NCBI RefSeq assembly: GCF_024347135.1 | Contig: NZ_AP024908.1 | Coordinates: 868,001 to 932,000 of the forward strand | Origin: Vibrio spartinae | GTDB lineage: Bacteria > Pseudomonadota > Gammaproteobacteria > Enterobacterales > Vibrionaceae | Direction of reading: 5' to 3' | Length of the DNA stretch: 64,000 nt | Part shown: positions 16,853-26,499 of the stretch, in pieces | How positions within the stretch are numbered: position 1 is the first letter of the stretch | Layout: the number at the start of each line of letters is the position of its first letter | Translations under genes and position numbers: made by a program | Notes under the pieces: model-generated | Seen by the model: the letters and a program-made list of their open reading frames with translations, nothing else | What the model was told of the DNA's origin: nothing | Databases searched by the model: none

Positions 16853-18337
16853 TTATTGGGGATGATGTTTTTCTCTGACCATTTCAGAAACATATTCGAT
16901 CACGCGATTACTGGCATGCTCGGCTTTATCAACCACAGCGACCAGATGGTTCAAGACATCATCATCTGCCAACCAATCTTCACGGACTAATGCCAGTGCT
17001 TGTTGCATATTTTGATGCACCGCTTGATGGTGTTCTTCTAAACGGCGATAGGCCGTTGTCTGGCTGAATGCTTCACGCCCCTCACCTTCGTAATACCATT
17101 TCCCCATCCGGCAATTGAAATGATCAACCTGAACTTCTTTGGCTTCAGCGCCTTCTCCGTTTGATTCCAGCGCGATATAGCCATTTTGTTTATAAATGAC
17201 ATGATCCAGTTTAATCAACGATGCAAAAGAGCAGTCTTTGGCCTGATTCATTAAAAAAATAGTTTGCTGTGATGCATTGGCAACCTTGTCAAAGTTGCTA
17301 TGAAAATTAGTCACTTCATCCCCGACACTTTTCATCTGTTGTCCGACGGCCAGTGTCTGGGAGACCATCTCTTCAATCGGACCAGTCAGTGAATTAATAA
17401 TGTCACTAATATCCGCGGTTGAGTTTCTGGTGCGATCAGCCAGCGAACGGACTTCATCGGCAACCACGGCAAAACCGCGTCCGACATCACCGGCCCGAGC
17501 CGCTTCTATGGCGGCATTTAAAGCCAGTAAATTAGTCTGTTCAGCAATCCCGCTAATGACCTTGATCATATCTGCAATCCGAGTGCTCTCCTTACCCAAC
17601 GTTTGTGCGGTTTGTTCCATACTCACCATTCGGACGTTCACGTCATCAAGTGCATGGCGAATATCTCTGACCACTTCACGACTTTGTGCCGCACCATCGC
17701 GGCTCTCTGTCGCAATGCTCAGCACATTATCCATCTGATTCGATAAGGTCACCAATTCTTCCTGATTATTTTTTAGATTAATGATCAAGTTGGTGGTATT
17801 GAGGTGATGCAATTCACTCTTTAAGCGATTTTTCCTTGAAAAAACATATGCTTGCTGCATCGATTCGATTGCTTCATTGATACTGCGCATTGTCTCGAAA
17901 AATTCACCGGGCATCCCGTCCACCAACCCACGACGGTAAAACTCACCGTGACTTGTCCGCTGAAAAGTATTCGACAACTCTTTAAAGTTTGTCTCAACAA
18001 TGTCCAGAAAATCATTCAATGCCCATGCCACATGGCCGACTTCTCCGAGGCCTTTGGTATCTGTAATCCGAATATGAACATTGCCTTTTTTGGCCTCATT
18101 CAAAGCATCACGGATCCGGTGCAGTACCATTAAGGGTTGCAGTTGATCCCAATAGGCATAAGCCGAAAAGACAATGGTAAATAATGGTAAGAGAACATTG
18201 AAATAGTTGAAACCGTGATCGAAAACATTGGCAATCGATAACCCAATAATAACGATGGTGAACACTGAACAGATAATCAAAAACTTCTGGCGCTGAAATA
18301 AAATATTATGACTGACCTGACTCGTACTACGCATCAT
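16853..18337 (-). CDS. Methyl-accepting chemotaxis protein with CZB domain
   Basis: 494 residues. Two transmembrane helices near residues 17-37 and 42-64 are joined by a tiny periplasmic loop, as in Aer-type receptors, so it does not sense outside ligands directly. A HAMP-like linker and the signalling hairpin follow, with tip [20 protein letters not shown]. The C-terminus is a chemoreceptor zinc-binding (CZB) domain: [22 protein letters not shown], and HHQAVH, giving the His-Cys-His-His zinc set. CZB domains respond to zinc and hypochlorous acid in known members. The gene starts nine bases after the stop of a PAS gene, so the two form an operon and probably one split receptor. Confidence 0.9.
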   Translation of the reverse strand: MMRSTSQVSHNILFQRQKFLIICSVFTIVIIGLSIANVFDHGFNYFNVLLPLFTIVFSAYAYWDQLQPLMVLHRIRDALNEAKKGNVHIRITDTKGLGEVGHVAWALNDFLDIVETNFKELSNTFQRTSHGEFYRRGLVDGMPGEFFETMRSINEAIESMQQAYVFSRKNRLKSELHHLNTTNLIINLKNNQEELVTLSNQMDNVLSIATESRDGAAQSREVVRDIRHALDDVNVRMVSMEQTAQTLGKESTRIADMIKVISGIAEQTNLLALNAAIEAARAGDVGRGFAVVADEVRSLADRTRNSTADISDIINSLTGPIEEMVSQTLAVGQQMKSVGDEVTNFHSNFDKVANASQQTIFLMNQAKDCSFASLIKLDHVIYKQNGYIALESNGEGAEAKEVQVDHFNCRMGKWYYEGEGREAFSQTTAYRRLEEHHQAVHQNMQQALALVREDWLADDDVLNHLVAVVDKAEHASNRVIEYVSEMVREKHHPQ

Positions 18338-18346
18338 TCGCTCCTT

Positions 18347-18874
18347 CTAATCTGAACGATGTTTCTGGTAAAGGTCGATGATGTATTCTTCATACCCCAT
18401 CTGATGTTGCTGACGGACGAAATCAACCATCCACTTCCACGAGACTTCAGGCGCCTGTTTTCTTTCGGTCGTCTGCTCCAATTCGCGCATTTTCTGATAA
18501 ATACCTTCAATCGTTTGCACCGCACCTTTCGGGGCGACCCGGCGCACTGAATAAAAACCAACGACATCATCGCCAATTCGATCAGGCGTAATATTGGCAA
18601 ACACCCAGTAATAATTTTTATCTGAGGTATAGTTTTTCACAAACCCAAAAAACTCGTCTCCTGATTTTAAAGCGTGCCATAAACCATAAAAGACGCCTCG
18701 CGGCATGGAAGGATGACGGATCAGATTATGATCTTGACCAAGCAGAGCCGCTTCTGCATAGTTCGCAACGCGCATGAATGTCCGGTTTGCATAGGTGATT
18801 TTCCCCTGCAAATCCGTTTTGGTAATGATCAGTTCACTCCGATCGAATGACACTTCCTGTTCTGTTACAGCCAT
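18347..18874 (-). CDS. Aer-like PAS sensor protein
   Basis: 175 residues. Residues 10-125 match the FAD-binding PAS domain of Aer: SELIITKTDLQGKITYANRT, GQDHNLIRHPSMPRGVFYGL, and GFVKNYTSDKNYYWVFANIT. The His-Pro and Trp positions fit flavin binding. In Aer this domain is the front of one receptor chain; here it is a separate protein followed directly by the membrane and signalling part. The pair may sense redox state or oxygen and signal to CheA/CheW. The ATG at 18874 has AAGGAGA upstream. Confidence 0.85.
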   Translation of the reverse strand: MAVTEQEVSFDRSELIITKTDLQGKITYANRTFMRVANYAEAALLGQDHNLIRHPSMPRGVFYGLWHALKSGDEFFGFVKNYTSDKNYYWVFANITPDRIGDDVVGFYSVRRVAPKGAVQTIEGIYQKMRELEQTTERKQAPEVSWKWMVDFVRQQHQMGYEEYIIDLYQKHRSD

Positions 18875-19047
18875 ATCTCTCCTTAGATAGTGAGCGATCC
18901 TCTTAAGAAACTATATGCTATGGCTAAAATATGGCAAAGTTTATACCTTGATACATATCAACTTTCTATAATTCATTCTCTTTACTCCGAAATCGGGAAT
19001 ATCACAGAATCTATTGCATCCCCATCCGATTACGATAAACTGCTTAC

Positions 19048-19071
19048 AGACATCTACACTGCTAGACGTGC
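19048..19071 (+). promoter_or_regulatory. Predicted MetJ operator (three met boxes)
   Basis: Three adjacent 8-mers AGACATCT, ACACTGCT and AGACGTGC match the met box AGACGTCT at 7, 5 and 6 of 8 positions. They lie 44 bases before the start of a homocysteine methyltransferase gene. MetJ binds such tandem boxes with S-adenosylmethionine and represses methionine genes. Confidence 0.7.
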
Positions 19072-19114
19072 ATTAACATTTTTTCTTGGACAGCAATCAA
19101 CACAGAGGTATCTC

Positions 19115-20029
19115 ATGTCAGAACATCAAGTCACCCTCCTCGACGGCGGAATGAGCCGAGAACTGGAACGTCTCGGAGCGCCCTTTCGCCAACCTGAATG
19201 GTCTGCCCTTGCCTTGATTGAAACCCCGGAGATTGTCCAACAGGCACATGAAGTATTTCTTCGGAGTGGCTCAGAGGTGATTACCACCAACAGCTACGCT
19301 TTAGTCCCCTTTCACATCGGTGAAACCCGATTTAACAATGAAGCGCTGACACTGGCACAAAAAGCAGGACAAATGGCTCGTCAGGCTGTTGAAGCCACTC
19401 AGACTCACGCCCAAGTGGCCGGCTCTCTTCCACCGTTATTCGGCTCTTATCGCCCTGATTTGTATCAAGCCGATCGGGTGGATGAAATTGCAGCACCGCT
19501 GATTCAAGGGCTCGATGCTTTTGTTGATTTTTGGATGATCGAAACCCAAAGCCTGATTGCTGAAGCAACAGCGATCAAAGCATCAATTGACCGCTTCAGC
19601 GACCAAGCAAAACCCGTCTGGGTTGCGTTTACATTGGAAGATGCAGAGCCCGTCGAGCAACCAACGATTCGTTCCGGCGAAACCGTAGCACAAGCGGTAC
19701 AGGCCATGGCCGAGCAGGATGTTCAGGCAATTCTGTTCAACTGCTGTCAGCCGGAAACGATCGAAGATGCGATTGATGTAGCGCGTAACACGCTGGCTGA
19801 ACTCGGCAAAAGCCACATTCAGCTTGGCGCCTATGCCAATGCATTTGCCCCGCAGAAAAAAGATGCGGCAGCCAATGAAGAAATTGACGAAATCAGAGCG
19901 GATATGACGCCACCGGCTTATGTCACATGGGCAGAAAAATGGTGCCGTCAGGGGGCCTCATTGATCGGTGGCTGCTGTGGTATCGGGGCAGAGCATATTA
20001 ACGAACTCCGTCAACATCTGAAGTCTTAA
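19115..20029 (+). CDS. Homocysteine S-methyltransferase family protein
   Basis: 304 residues from ATG 19115. Start choice: AGAGG lies seven bases upstream, the family fold begins VTLLDGGMSRELERLG, and the MetJ boxes lie just before it; an earlier in-frame ATG would place these boxes inside the gene. The zinc site is visible as one Cys in ILFNCCQPE and the pair in GGCCGIG. Such enzymes transfer a methyl group from S-methylmethionine or a similar donor to homocysteine, making methionine in the cytosol. MmuM is the closest named type, but the donor is not readable. A single gene, probably repressed when S-adenosylmethionine is plentiful. Confidence 0.85.
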   Translation: MSEHQVTLLDGGMSRELERLGAPFRQPEWSALALIETPEIVQQAHEVFLRSGSEVITTNSYALVPFHIGETRFNNEALTLAQKAGQMARQAVEATQTHAQVAGSLPPLFGSYRPDLYQADRVDEIAAPLIQGLDAFVDFWMIETQSLIAEATAIKASIDRFSDQAKPVWVAFTLEDAEPVEQPTIRSGETVAQAVQAMAEQDVQAILFNCCQPETIEDAIDVARNTLAELGKSHIQLGAYANAFAPQKKDAAANEEIDEIRADMTPPAYVTWAEKWCRQGASLIGGCCGIGAEHINELRQHLKS

Positions 20030-20384
20030 ACACCGAACCGCAGATAAATTCTTCTATACTCTGAAAACGAAAATACCCTGGCAATGAAAAGTCAGGTGAA
20101 AAACACATTCCCTTCATCATGGATTCAGCGTTAAACGCTGAATCCACACTCATATTTTGTGATTTCGGTTCAAAAAGTAGCATAAAACAAGAATCATCAT
20201 GCACGAAAACACACCGATATGACGCGATCGTGTCAATCCTATTTTCATACAAAAATCTTAATTGTTAATCCAAGTCAATGTGCTACTAAATCGAATCACG
20301 CAATATTGGCTCTTCTATCAGTTAATTCACTCAAAAATGAAACTCTATAGACGTTAGCTCATTCATTTTTACTATAGGACGCCT
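20030..20384. other. Intergenic region with perfect 10-bp hairpin
   Basis: A hairpin GGATTCAGCG/CGCTGAATCC with loop TTAAA lies at 20121-20145, without a T-run. It could help end the methyltransferase transcript or act in the leader of the MCP gene. The rest is AT-rich and presumably promoter. Confidence 0.55.
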
Positions 20385-22418
20385 ATGATTCGTTACTACG
20401 AAAACAAGAGTATTAACACTCAATTACGAGTAATCATGCTCTTTTGCTTAATCATCTCTTTTTCAACCATTGCATTACTCGTATACCGCAGTGCTGCGAG
20501 TATTCTTTTAAACTCAACATTGACCGATCACCAATCTAAAGTCGAGGGGATCGCTCAATCGATATCACAACAGTTTTTCACTTATCTTGATACCAGTAGA
20601 ACATTGGAATCAACCTTTCAGAACAGCTATCTGAAAGGATTAACATGGCAGGATGAGGTGGTTGATTTCCGCGGATATCCAGTAACGGATGCCACAATTA
20701 ACGGGAAAAGCATCATTGGCTCAACAGATATTGTTGATCAATTCACACGAGATACCGGTGCCATTGCCACGTTATTTCTGCCTACGGGTCAAGACTGGCT
20801 GCGCGTTTCGACCTCATTGAAAAATAAACAAGGCGCGCGAGCAGTCGGGACGCTGCTGGGACAATCGCACCCGGGGTATGAAAAACTCAGCCGTGGTGAG
20901 CCCTATTATGCTCAGGTAGAACTGTTCGGAACTCACTATCTCACTTACTATAATCCGCTCAAAAACCATCATCAGCAAGTTGTCGCCATTTCATTTATCG
21001 GGGTTCCCGTTGAAGAAGTGACCACCAAGCTCTTACGTAATCTCAGTCATATCAAGTGGGGTCGAACGGGTAGCACCATGGTCGTAGATGCGCGTGAACA
21101 TTCCCAAGGAAAATATCTGCTCAGCAGTGACAGTATGCAAGCGGACTCGATTCTTGCCGAAAAAGATGCAAACGGAAACAGCATCTTTCACGATATTTTC
21201 AAACATAATGAAGGTTTGATTCGCTACCATCAATCTTCTCGTGGTAACACTCAGGAACGCTATCTTGTCTATACCGATGTCCCCGGCTGGGAATGGAAAC
21301 TCCTCGGTGGCACCTATATTGATGAAATTACCGAAGGCAGTCAGGAACTCCTGAAGTTAATTGTCCTGATTTCATCGTTGGTCGGCGGTACGACCTTTGT
21401 CATCATTGCACTCTTCCTCAGCCACACGATTAAACCACTGATCAATTTAAGCCATATTATGGAACGGTTGGGACAAGGGGAGATCAGCCAGAGCATCAAA
21501 ACGGGCGCCAAAGAAACCAAAAATGAAATCCTCCGGCTGTACAATAGTGCGGCGGCCATGATGACTCAACTCAATCACTTGGTCGGCAATATTCGCGCCA
21601 CTAGTGATCAGGTTCAGGATCAGTCAGCGAGTGTGCTCAGTGATGCCAATGTCGGATTAACTCAGTCTGAGCGTCAACATGAACAAGTTGAGCAGGTCGT
21701 CACGGCGATTGAAGAAATGGCAACCTCTGCCAAAGACGTCGCCATGCAGGTCGAAGTGATTGCTGATAATGTCCGACAAGCCAATGATAATACACAATCT
21801 GGTCTGAATTTGGTGGAAGATGTGTGTATTGATGTGGCTCAATTGAATGACCAGTTGGCACAATCCTCTCAAGCCATCAATCAGCTCAGAACCGACAGTG
21901 AAAGTATTCAAACCGTGACGGACATGATCGATGAAGTGGCAGAACAGACCAACCTGCTGGCTCTCAATGCGGCAATCGAAGCAGCACGAGCTGGTGATCA
22001 GGGGCGTGGTTTTGCGGTGGTTGCGGATGAAGTCAGAACGTTGGCTCAAAGAACGCAGACATCGGTTCAGAGTGTGGTGACCATTATCGACAAGCTCAAA
22101 CATTCAACTCAAAATGCCGTTCAGTTGATGCAGCATAGTCAACATCATGCGGATAGCATGATGAGTAAGTCTCAAAATGCCGGGACATCACTCGAAACCA
22201 TCGCGCAGCAGATTCATTCGATTGCTTCTCAAGCCCAAACCATTGCAACAACGGCAGAGCAACAGGCACAAGTTTCCGCCGATGTTGCCCAAAGCGCTTC
22301 AGAAATCAGTCAGTTGAACCAACAAGGCCAACAAACCAATGCGAAAACCGCCGAGAGCGCCTCATCACTGCAATCTCTGGCAGAACACCTGAAAGATCAG
22401 GTCGATTTTTTCCATTAA
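20385..22418 (+). CDS. Methyl-accepting chemotaxis protein with Cache sensor
   Basis: 677 residues. Transmembrane helix 1 is near residues 15-37. A large periplasmic region (about 38-320) resembles the Cache_3-Cache_2 fusion type, with [20 protein letters not shown] and [20 protein letters not shown]. Transmembrane helix 2 is at about 325-350, then HAMP, then a long coiled signalling domain with tip [20 protein letters not shown]. It should sense a small molecule in the periplasm and signal through CheW/CheA. The ligand cannot be predicted. No C-terminal CheR-binding pentapeptide is seen. It is monocistronic, with a terminator about 85 bases downstream. Confidence 0.93.
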   Translation: MIRYYENKSINTQLRVIMLFCLIISFSTIALLVYRSAASILLNSTLTDHQSKVEGIAQSISQQFFTYLDTSRTLESTFQNSYLKGLTWQDEVVDFRGYPVTDATINGKSIIGSTDIVDQFTRDTGAIATLFLPTGQDWLRVSTSLKNKQGARAVGTLLGQSHPGYEKLSRGEPYYAQVELFGTHYLTYYNPLKNHHQQVVAISFIGVPVEEVTTKLLRNLSHIKWGRTGSTMVVDAREHSQGKYLLSSDSMQADSILAEKDANGNSIFHDIFKHNEGLIRYHQSSRGNTQERYLVYTDVPGWEWKLLGGTYIDEITEGSQELLKLIVLISSLVGGTTFVIIALFLSHTIKPLINLSHIMERLGQGEISQSIKTGAKETKNEILRLYNSAAAMMTQLNHLVGNIRATSDQVQDQSASVLSDANVGLTQSERQHEQVEQVVTAIEEMATSAKDVAMQVEVIADNVRQANDNTQSGLNLVEDVCIDVAQLNDQLAQSSQAINQLRTDSESIQTVTDMIDEVAEQTNLLALNAAIEAARAGDQGRGFAVVADEVRTLAQRTQTSVQSVVTIIDKLKHSTQNAVQLMQHSQHHADSMMSKSQNAGTSLETIAQQIHSIASQAQTIATTAEQQAQVSADVAQSASEISQLNQQGQQTNAKTAESASSLQSLAEHLKDQVDFFH

Positions 22419-22500
22419 CGGCGGGGGAAGAATCAATATCGTTCATGAGCGGCATTGATGTTATTCAGAACGATGACATGATTCACAACCAGCAAACAAA

Positions 22501-22530
22501 TCAAAAGGGCTGTAAATGCAGCCCTTTTGA
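22501..22530. terminator. Bidirectional terminator between MCP and TetR genes
   Basis: A 12-bp perfect stem TCAAAAGGGCTG/CAGCCCTTTTGA with a six-base loop between convergent genes. The A/T ends of the stem serve both strands. Confidence 0.85.
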
Positions 22531-22572
22531 TTCATCCACCGGACATATAACTTCGATTAAACCGCTTCCGGA

Positions 22573-23061
22573 TTAAACCACTTCCGGTTCAAGAATTTCA
22601 TGATTGCTCATTGCCACGAGAGATTTTCCCAATAGCCATTCCAACTCTTTATCCGCATCGGTTCCCAGCTTCTCTTCAATCAGATGGTACATGCGTTCTA
22701 ATCCTTGTCGGCACACATCGACAGAACGTTCAGCAGAAATGATATGGTGGAAAAGGAATCTTAAAATCGCGACAAACTCGCTGTGTTCCAATGCCTGCAT
22801 CCAGCTTCGACGGAATGCAGTAACGCCGTTTTCCAATTCCAGATAGGATGTAAAAAGCAGGAAAATCTGGCTATTCAATGCCGTGGCAAAATCCGTTTTT
22901 TTAGGAAAATGGTGACTGATCCCTGTCCGGGAGATCCCCGTCTGTTGGCTGAGTGTCGTATATGACATACGGTCATAGCCAAGGTTCAGCACCTGATAGA
23001 CGACGGCATCTAAAATTGTCTGAATCGTGATTTCTGTGTCTTCTCTGCTACGCTTAGGCAT
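22573..23061 (-). CDS. TetR/AcrR-family transcriptional regulator
   Basis: 162 residues, a little short for the family. The N-terminal helix-turn-helix is at residues 12-58 (YTTLSQQTGISRTGISHHFP, then KKTDFATAL). The C-terminal ligand domain is helical and unassigned. A perfect palindrome just upstream of its ATG is the likely operator for autorepression. There is no divergent gene within 600 bases, so its other targets are elsewhere. The last codons lie in a 16-bp direct duplication (CCGCTTCCGGATTAAA and CCACTTCCGGTTCAAG), which may have changed the C-terminus. Confidence 0.9.
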   Translation of the reverse strand: MPKRSREDTEITIQTILDAVVYQVLNLGYDRMSYTTLSQQTGISRTGISHHFPKKTDFATALNSQIFLLFTSYLELENGVTAFRRSWMQALEHSEFVAILRFLFHHIISAERSVDVCRQGLERMYHLIEEKLGTDADKELEWLLGKSLVAMSNHEILEPEVV

Positions 23062-23081
23062 AATGTGACTCTCTTAAAATG

Positions 23082-23096
23082 AGGTGAGCCTCACCT
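23082..23096. promoter_or_regulatory. Palindromic operator before the TetR gene
   Basis: AGGTGAG-C-CTCACCT is a perfect 7+1+7 palindrome 21 bases before the TetR start. A related, weaker pair AGGTAAG...CTTCACCT follows at about 23118-23136. Together they look like a two-site autoregulatory operator. Confidence 0.75.
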
Positions 23097-23136
23097 TTTG
23101 TAAGCACATGATGCCAAGGTAAGAGGCACTTCACCT

Positions 23137-23689
23137 GATGATCCATGCAAAAAATACGGGAAGTCAAATTGCCTCTCTGCTTTCTCAGCAATATCGGCAT
23201 TCCCAACGTTCAATCAAAAATGAATGAACACCACTCAAGCTGTCCTCAAGTTACATTCTGGCCCACCCTTCAAATCAAACGATGACTCACATTGATGTGC
23301 TGATATCGTCACCTGACTCTCTCCTATCAGGTCACCAAATTGGAATAGCATGGTGTTCAATCAAGCGCCCAGATATGATAGCGCCTGAATATAACGGTTA
23401 TCATCTCAGATCTATTGAGTAGAACAATGATATCGCCTGAATTCTGTTACCCCCTTGGCATGAATCCTGATGATTATGAGAGTTTAATCACATATAAATC
23501 TTTCTTAAGCACTATGTCCCCAATTGTTACACAAAATCAACGTGTTACTGGGCAATCTTCATGCACCGCAGATCAACCATTGTGATAAATCAACTTGTTG
23601 GCAGTGATTCAGGTATATACTCGGGCAATAATCTGTCAATCACACGATCAGAACATTCGAGTATCAGTTCCTGACTAAGGGGTAACTTT
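23137..23689. other. Long intergenic region, no gene seen
   Basis: About 550 bases between the TetR operator and yfcZ. I see no conserved gene. The last 100 bases should hold the yfcZ promoter, with AAGGGGTAA as its ribosome binding site. A small RNA cannot be excluded by eye. Confidence 0.4.
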
Positions 23690-23995
23690 ATGAATACAAA
23701 TGACAATCTAGAAAACGAAATCTGTGAAGCCTGCGGAACATTCGGTGAAATCGGCTATATCATCAAAGAAGGTGACGATGTTGCAGAAGTGACTGTCATC
23801 GCAAATGACGCAACAGCACTTCAGGCTGAACTTGACAAATACATTGCACTCGCGAAACAAGTCTGCGCTGATGTGAAATATGAAACCACACCAATCACTG
23901 ACGAGGCACAAGAACTCCATGCCCGTTTTCAGTTTGAAGTCAGTGCCGAAAAACTGATTTTTGAACTCAAATCCCGCTCTCTGGTCCGCGGATAA
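23690..23995 (+). CDS. YfcZ/YiiS-family protein (DUF406)
   Basis: 101 residues, the family's usual size, with the family opening ENEICEACGTFGEIGYIIKE and acidic, beta-alpha content. The function is unknown in E. coli. It is cytosolic, with no motif for catalysis. AAGGGGTAA lies seven bases before the ATG. No operon partner is close; the next gene is 260 bases away and unrelated. Confidence 0.85.
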   Translation: MNTNDNLENEICEACGTFGEIGYIIKEGDDVAEVTVIANDATALQAELDKYIALAKQVCADVKYETTPITDEAQELHARFQFEVSAEKLIFELKSRSLVRG

Positions 23996-24256
23996 ATCAT
24001 TCATCTCATGCCACACCGATGAATATCAATCACAGAACCATCTAGGGGATTCTGTGAGTTTTGACCACAGCTACGAATACCTTGTGTCTGTGGTCAATTA
24101 TTTGTATTGCCTTGCCTATATGTATCTCACAGCAAGCCATCTGATGTCGCTCTCGACAGCAACCGGTGCCGTGATTTTTAACCCACCGTTCAGCATTGCA
24201 AGCCATTCATCGATCCGCCATACTGCATCTATTCACCGTTTATATTCAGCGTTTTT

Positions 24257-24895
24257 ATGTTCAACATTTTTATATTCAGATATGCAGTGCGTTCGCTTCT
24301 GACTCTGTTGCTCGGATTACTGACGTTTAGCTTTGCTCAGATCGCCACCGCTCAAGGGCTGAATCACTATCAGATCCTCAATTATCTGGATAATTACGGC
24401 AATTTGGATCTCAGTGGCAAGCCATTCACTAAATTACCATCCGGCCTGGTAATTAAACGCGATCTGAATATTTCCCGAACCCCGATTCGTGCGCTGCCAA
24501 GAGGCATCGATATTCAAGGGGGTCTGATTGCAGCCAACTGCCAGTTAGAAACTGTGTATCCCGGCACCAAAATTAAAGGCTATGCCAACTTACTCGGTTC
24601 CCAAATTAAGCGTTGGCCGCGCGGTATCCGGGTCGGTGGTTACCTCAATTTTACCGATACGCCATTAGAAAAACTGCCCGTCAGACTCAGAGTTAAAGGT
24701 GACTTGAGTGTCATTCGTACCCCACTGACTGAGCTCCCTGATGGCCTGATTGTGGACGGAAACTTATATCTCAGCGGCTCAGGAATCCATGCATTTCCGG
24801 AAACAATGACGGTGAAAGGAAACATCTATTTGGGGGGAAACAGCATCAAAAAATGGCCGAAAAATCTAACGCTGGGTGGTGCCGTAGCAAGATAA
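24257..24895 (+). CDS. Exported protein of 20-residue leucine-rich-like repeats
   Basis: 212 residues. A signal peptide or N-terminal anchor covers residues 1-33 (cleavage likely after ATAQ). From residue 60 there are seven exact 20-residue repeats with the pattern LPxGLxVxGDLxIxxTPIxx, then a partial one. Proline, glycine and the hydrophobic pattern fall at fixed places in each repeat, so the protein should fold as a regular solenoid in the periplasm or on the surface. The repeat resembles leucine-rich repeats but is shorter than the usual 22-24 residues. I do not know its function; solenoids usually bind proteins or sugars. The ATG at 24257 lacks a strong ribosome binding site. Confidence 0.7.
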   Translation: MFNIFIFRYAVRSLLTLLLGLLTFSFAQIATAQGLNHYQILNYLDNYGNLDLSGKPFTKLPSGLVIKRDLNISRTPIRALPRGIDIQGGLIAANCQLETVYPGTKIKGYANLLGSQIKRWPRGIRVGGYLNFTDTPLEKLPVRLRVKGDLSVIRTPLTELPDGLIVDGNLYLSGSGIHAFPETMTVKGNIYLGGNSIKKWPKNLTLGGAVAR

Positions 24896-24924
24896 CCTTG
24901 CTACGGTGAATCACCCGTTATTGC

Positions 24925-25028
24925 CTGTTTATATTACTGTTTGTTTATATGACTTTTCTGTTTATATGACCATCTGCTCATATTACTATCCGCTCATATT
25001 ACTGTCTGCTCATATGACTGCTTGCTCA
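24925..25028. repeat. 16-bp tandem repeat, about 6 copies
   Basis: Units such as TGCTCATATTACTATC, CGCTCATATTACTGTC and TGCTCATATGACTGCT repeat with period 16 just after the solenoid-protein stop codon. The unit is diverged between copies, mostly at TTT/CTC and ATT/ATG positions. Confidence 0.8.
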
Positions 25029-25067
25029 CCAACATGGTCTGAGCTTTTGTCGGATTGCTTCGTTTTT

Positions 25068-25121
25068 GCCAGACAGCTTCATTTTACTAGACAACTTCAT
25101 TTTGCCAGACAACTTGAGCTC
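25068..25121. repeat. 18-bp tandem repeat, 3 copies
   Basis: GCCAGACAGCTTCATTTT, ACTAGACAACTTCATTTT, GCCAGACAACTTGAGCTC. It lies just beyond the acyltransferase stop codon on the other strand and adjoins the 16-bp array. Confidence 0.75.
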
Positions 25122-25131
25122 GATGACACAC

Positions 25132-26244
25132 TTAAGCTTGTGGCTTGTTTTTCACCGGGTTGGCATAGCTGGCGAGCAGATATTCATGCGCCCCTTCCGG
25201 CAAACTTGCGAGCTTTTGCTTCAGTATCTCCCGGGTTGCCGGGGTCACTTCATCCCCTTCACATCCGGCAGCCAGTAAATTGATTGGAAACAACTGATAA
25301 TGTTGATGAATCTGCCGATCAATCTCTTCTGCCAGCGCGTCCGGTGTTGCGAAATCCTGATCAATCACGTCACCAAATGTCACATGAATGCGTCCTTTTT
25401 CGCCCACGATCCCCTGAATGATACTCTCAATATCTTCAAATTCTCTTTTTTCATAAGCGCCCAGCGTCGCTTTTTCGTACAGCTCTCTGGCTTTAGCCAA
25501 ATCACAGGGATCATTTTCGTACGCAATCGCCACTGGTACAATCTTCAGCGACTTGGCATACGTGGCAAAATCAATTTTTTGACTGCGCCCTTCCACATGA
25601 AACATTTTCAGAATGGCCGGATCCGTAAAATCATTGCCGTCTTTTGCCCGCCCTTCACGCTGGGCAATCCAGATAGAATGACCCGTATCCAACGAACTTT
25701 TAATATAACCGGAGAGCGTTGCCAGTGCTTTCATCATCTCGCGTGGCCCTTTGGCAGAGCGCTTGACGATAAAGCTTTTATTCAGTTTCATCAGCTCCGT
25801 AGCGCACGGCTTACGTAACAGATTGTCACCAATCGCGATTCTCACCGTTTGGTGACCGGAAATATGCAAGCCATAGTTCACCAGCGCCGGATCCATCGCA
25901 ATGTCACGATGGTTAGACACAAACAGATAAGCCTGATTTTTATCCAGTTTGTCCAGACCAGAATATGTCACGCCATCGGTTGTCGTCTCTAATGTTTGAT
26001 CAAGGTATTTTTTTACTTCAAGCTGAATGGCTTCAACGGAAGTCAGTTTCCGCCATTTGATCTTCAGATACATTTTGACCCAAGGACTCATCAGGGTTTG
26101 TTTCCACCCGGCATGGTGCTTGAATCGATGCTTAACAATTGCATGAATAAATTCATCGTCTTCAATGAGACGATTGATAGCTGCAGGAATTTCATCGTCT
26201 TCATAAGGACGAATTTCTGCATAAGGATCGGTGATTGATGTCAT
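25132..26244 (-). CDS. PlsC-like 1-acylglycerol-3-phosphate acyltransferase family protein
   Basis: 370 residues. The acyltransferase motif NHxxxxD is seen as FVSNHRDIAMDP near residue 113, and the substrate block as WIAQREGRAKDGND near 196. The family transfers an acyl chain to a phospholipid precursor at the inner membrane, but this longer version has extra N- and C-terminal regions and no clear transmembrane helix, so it may act as a peripheral enzyme on another lipid. Vibrios carry several paralogues. It is a single gene, convergent with the repeat-protein gene. Confidence 0.82.
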   Translation of the reverse strand: MTSITDPYAEIRPYEDDEIPAAINRLIEDDEFIHAIVKHRFKHHAGWKQTLMSPWVKMYLKIKWRKLTSVEAIQLEVKKYLDQTLETTTDGVTYSGLDKLDKNQAYLFVSNHRDIAMDPALVNYGLHISGHQTVRIAIGDNLLRKPCATELMKLNKSFIVKRSAKGPREMMKALATLSGYIKSSLDTGHSIWIAQREGRAKDGNDFTDPAILKMFHVEGRSQKIDFATYAKSLKIVPVAIAYENDPCDLAKARELYEKATLGAYEKREFEDIESIIQGIVGEKGRIHVTFGDVIDQDFATPDALAEEIDRQIHQHYQLFPINLLAAGCEGDEVTPATREILKQKLASLPEGAHEYLLASYANPVKNKPQA

Positions 26245-26499
26245 TATAATACTATATGATTCGAAAAAAACTGGCCCATTCTACGCACACTTCCTCTGAT
26301 TCGCAGCTATTGTTAGAAAACTGACCTCCTGGTCTGACCAGTATAGTATGATTCTCGGATGTAAAGATGAAATCGATCTCATCCTTTTGTCATCACTGCC
26401 ATACTCAATAAAGAGCAACCCGTTGAGTATAGCTGAGTTTATTTGGCTTTTGCTGATGGACAAGTTAACCTATGCGCGTTTGAGAAAGAGAGACCAGCC

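Noticed and set aside
18890..19114. N-terminal extension of the homocysteine methyltransferase
   Set aside because: It is AT-rich, unlike the family, and contains the MetJ boxes. The start at 19115 has a good ribosome binding site.
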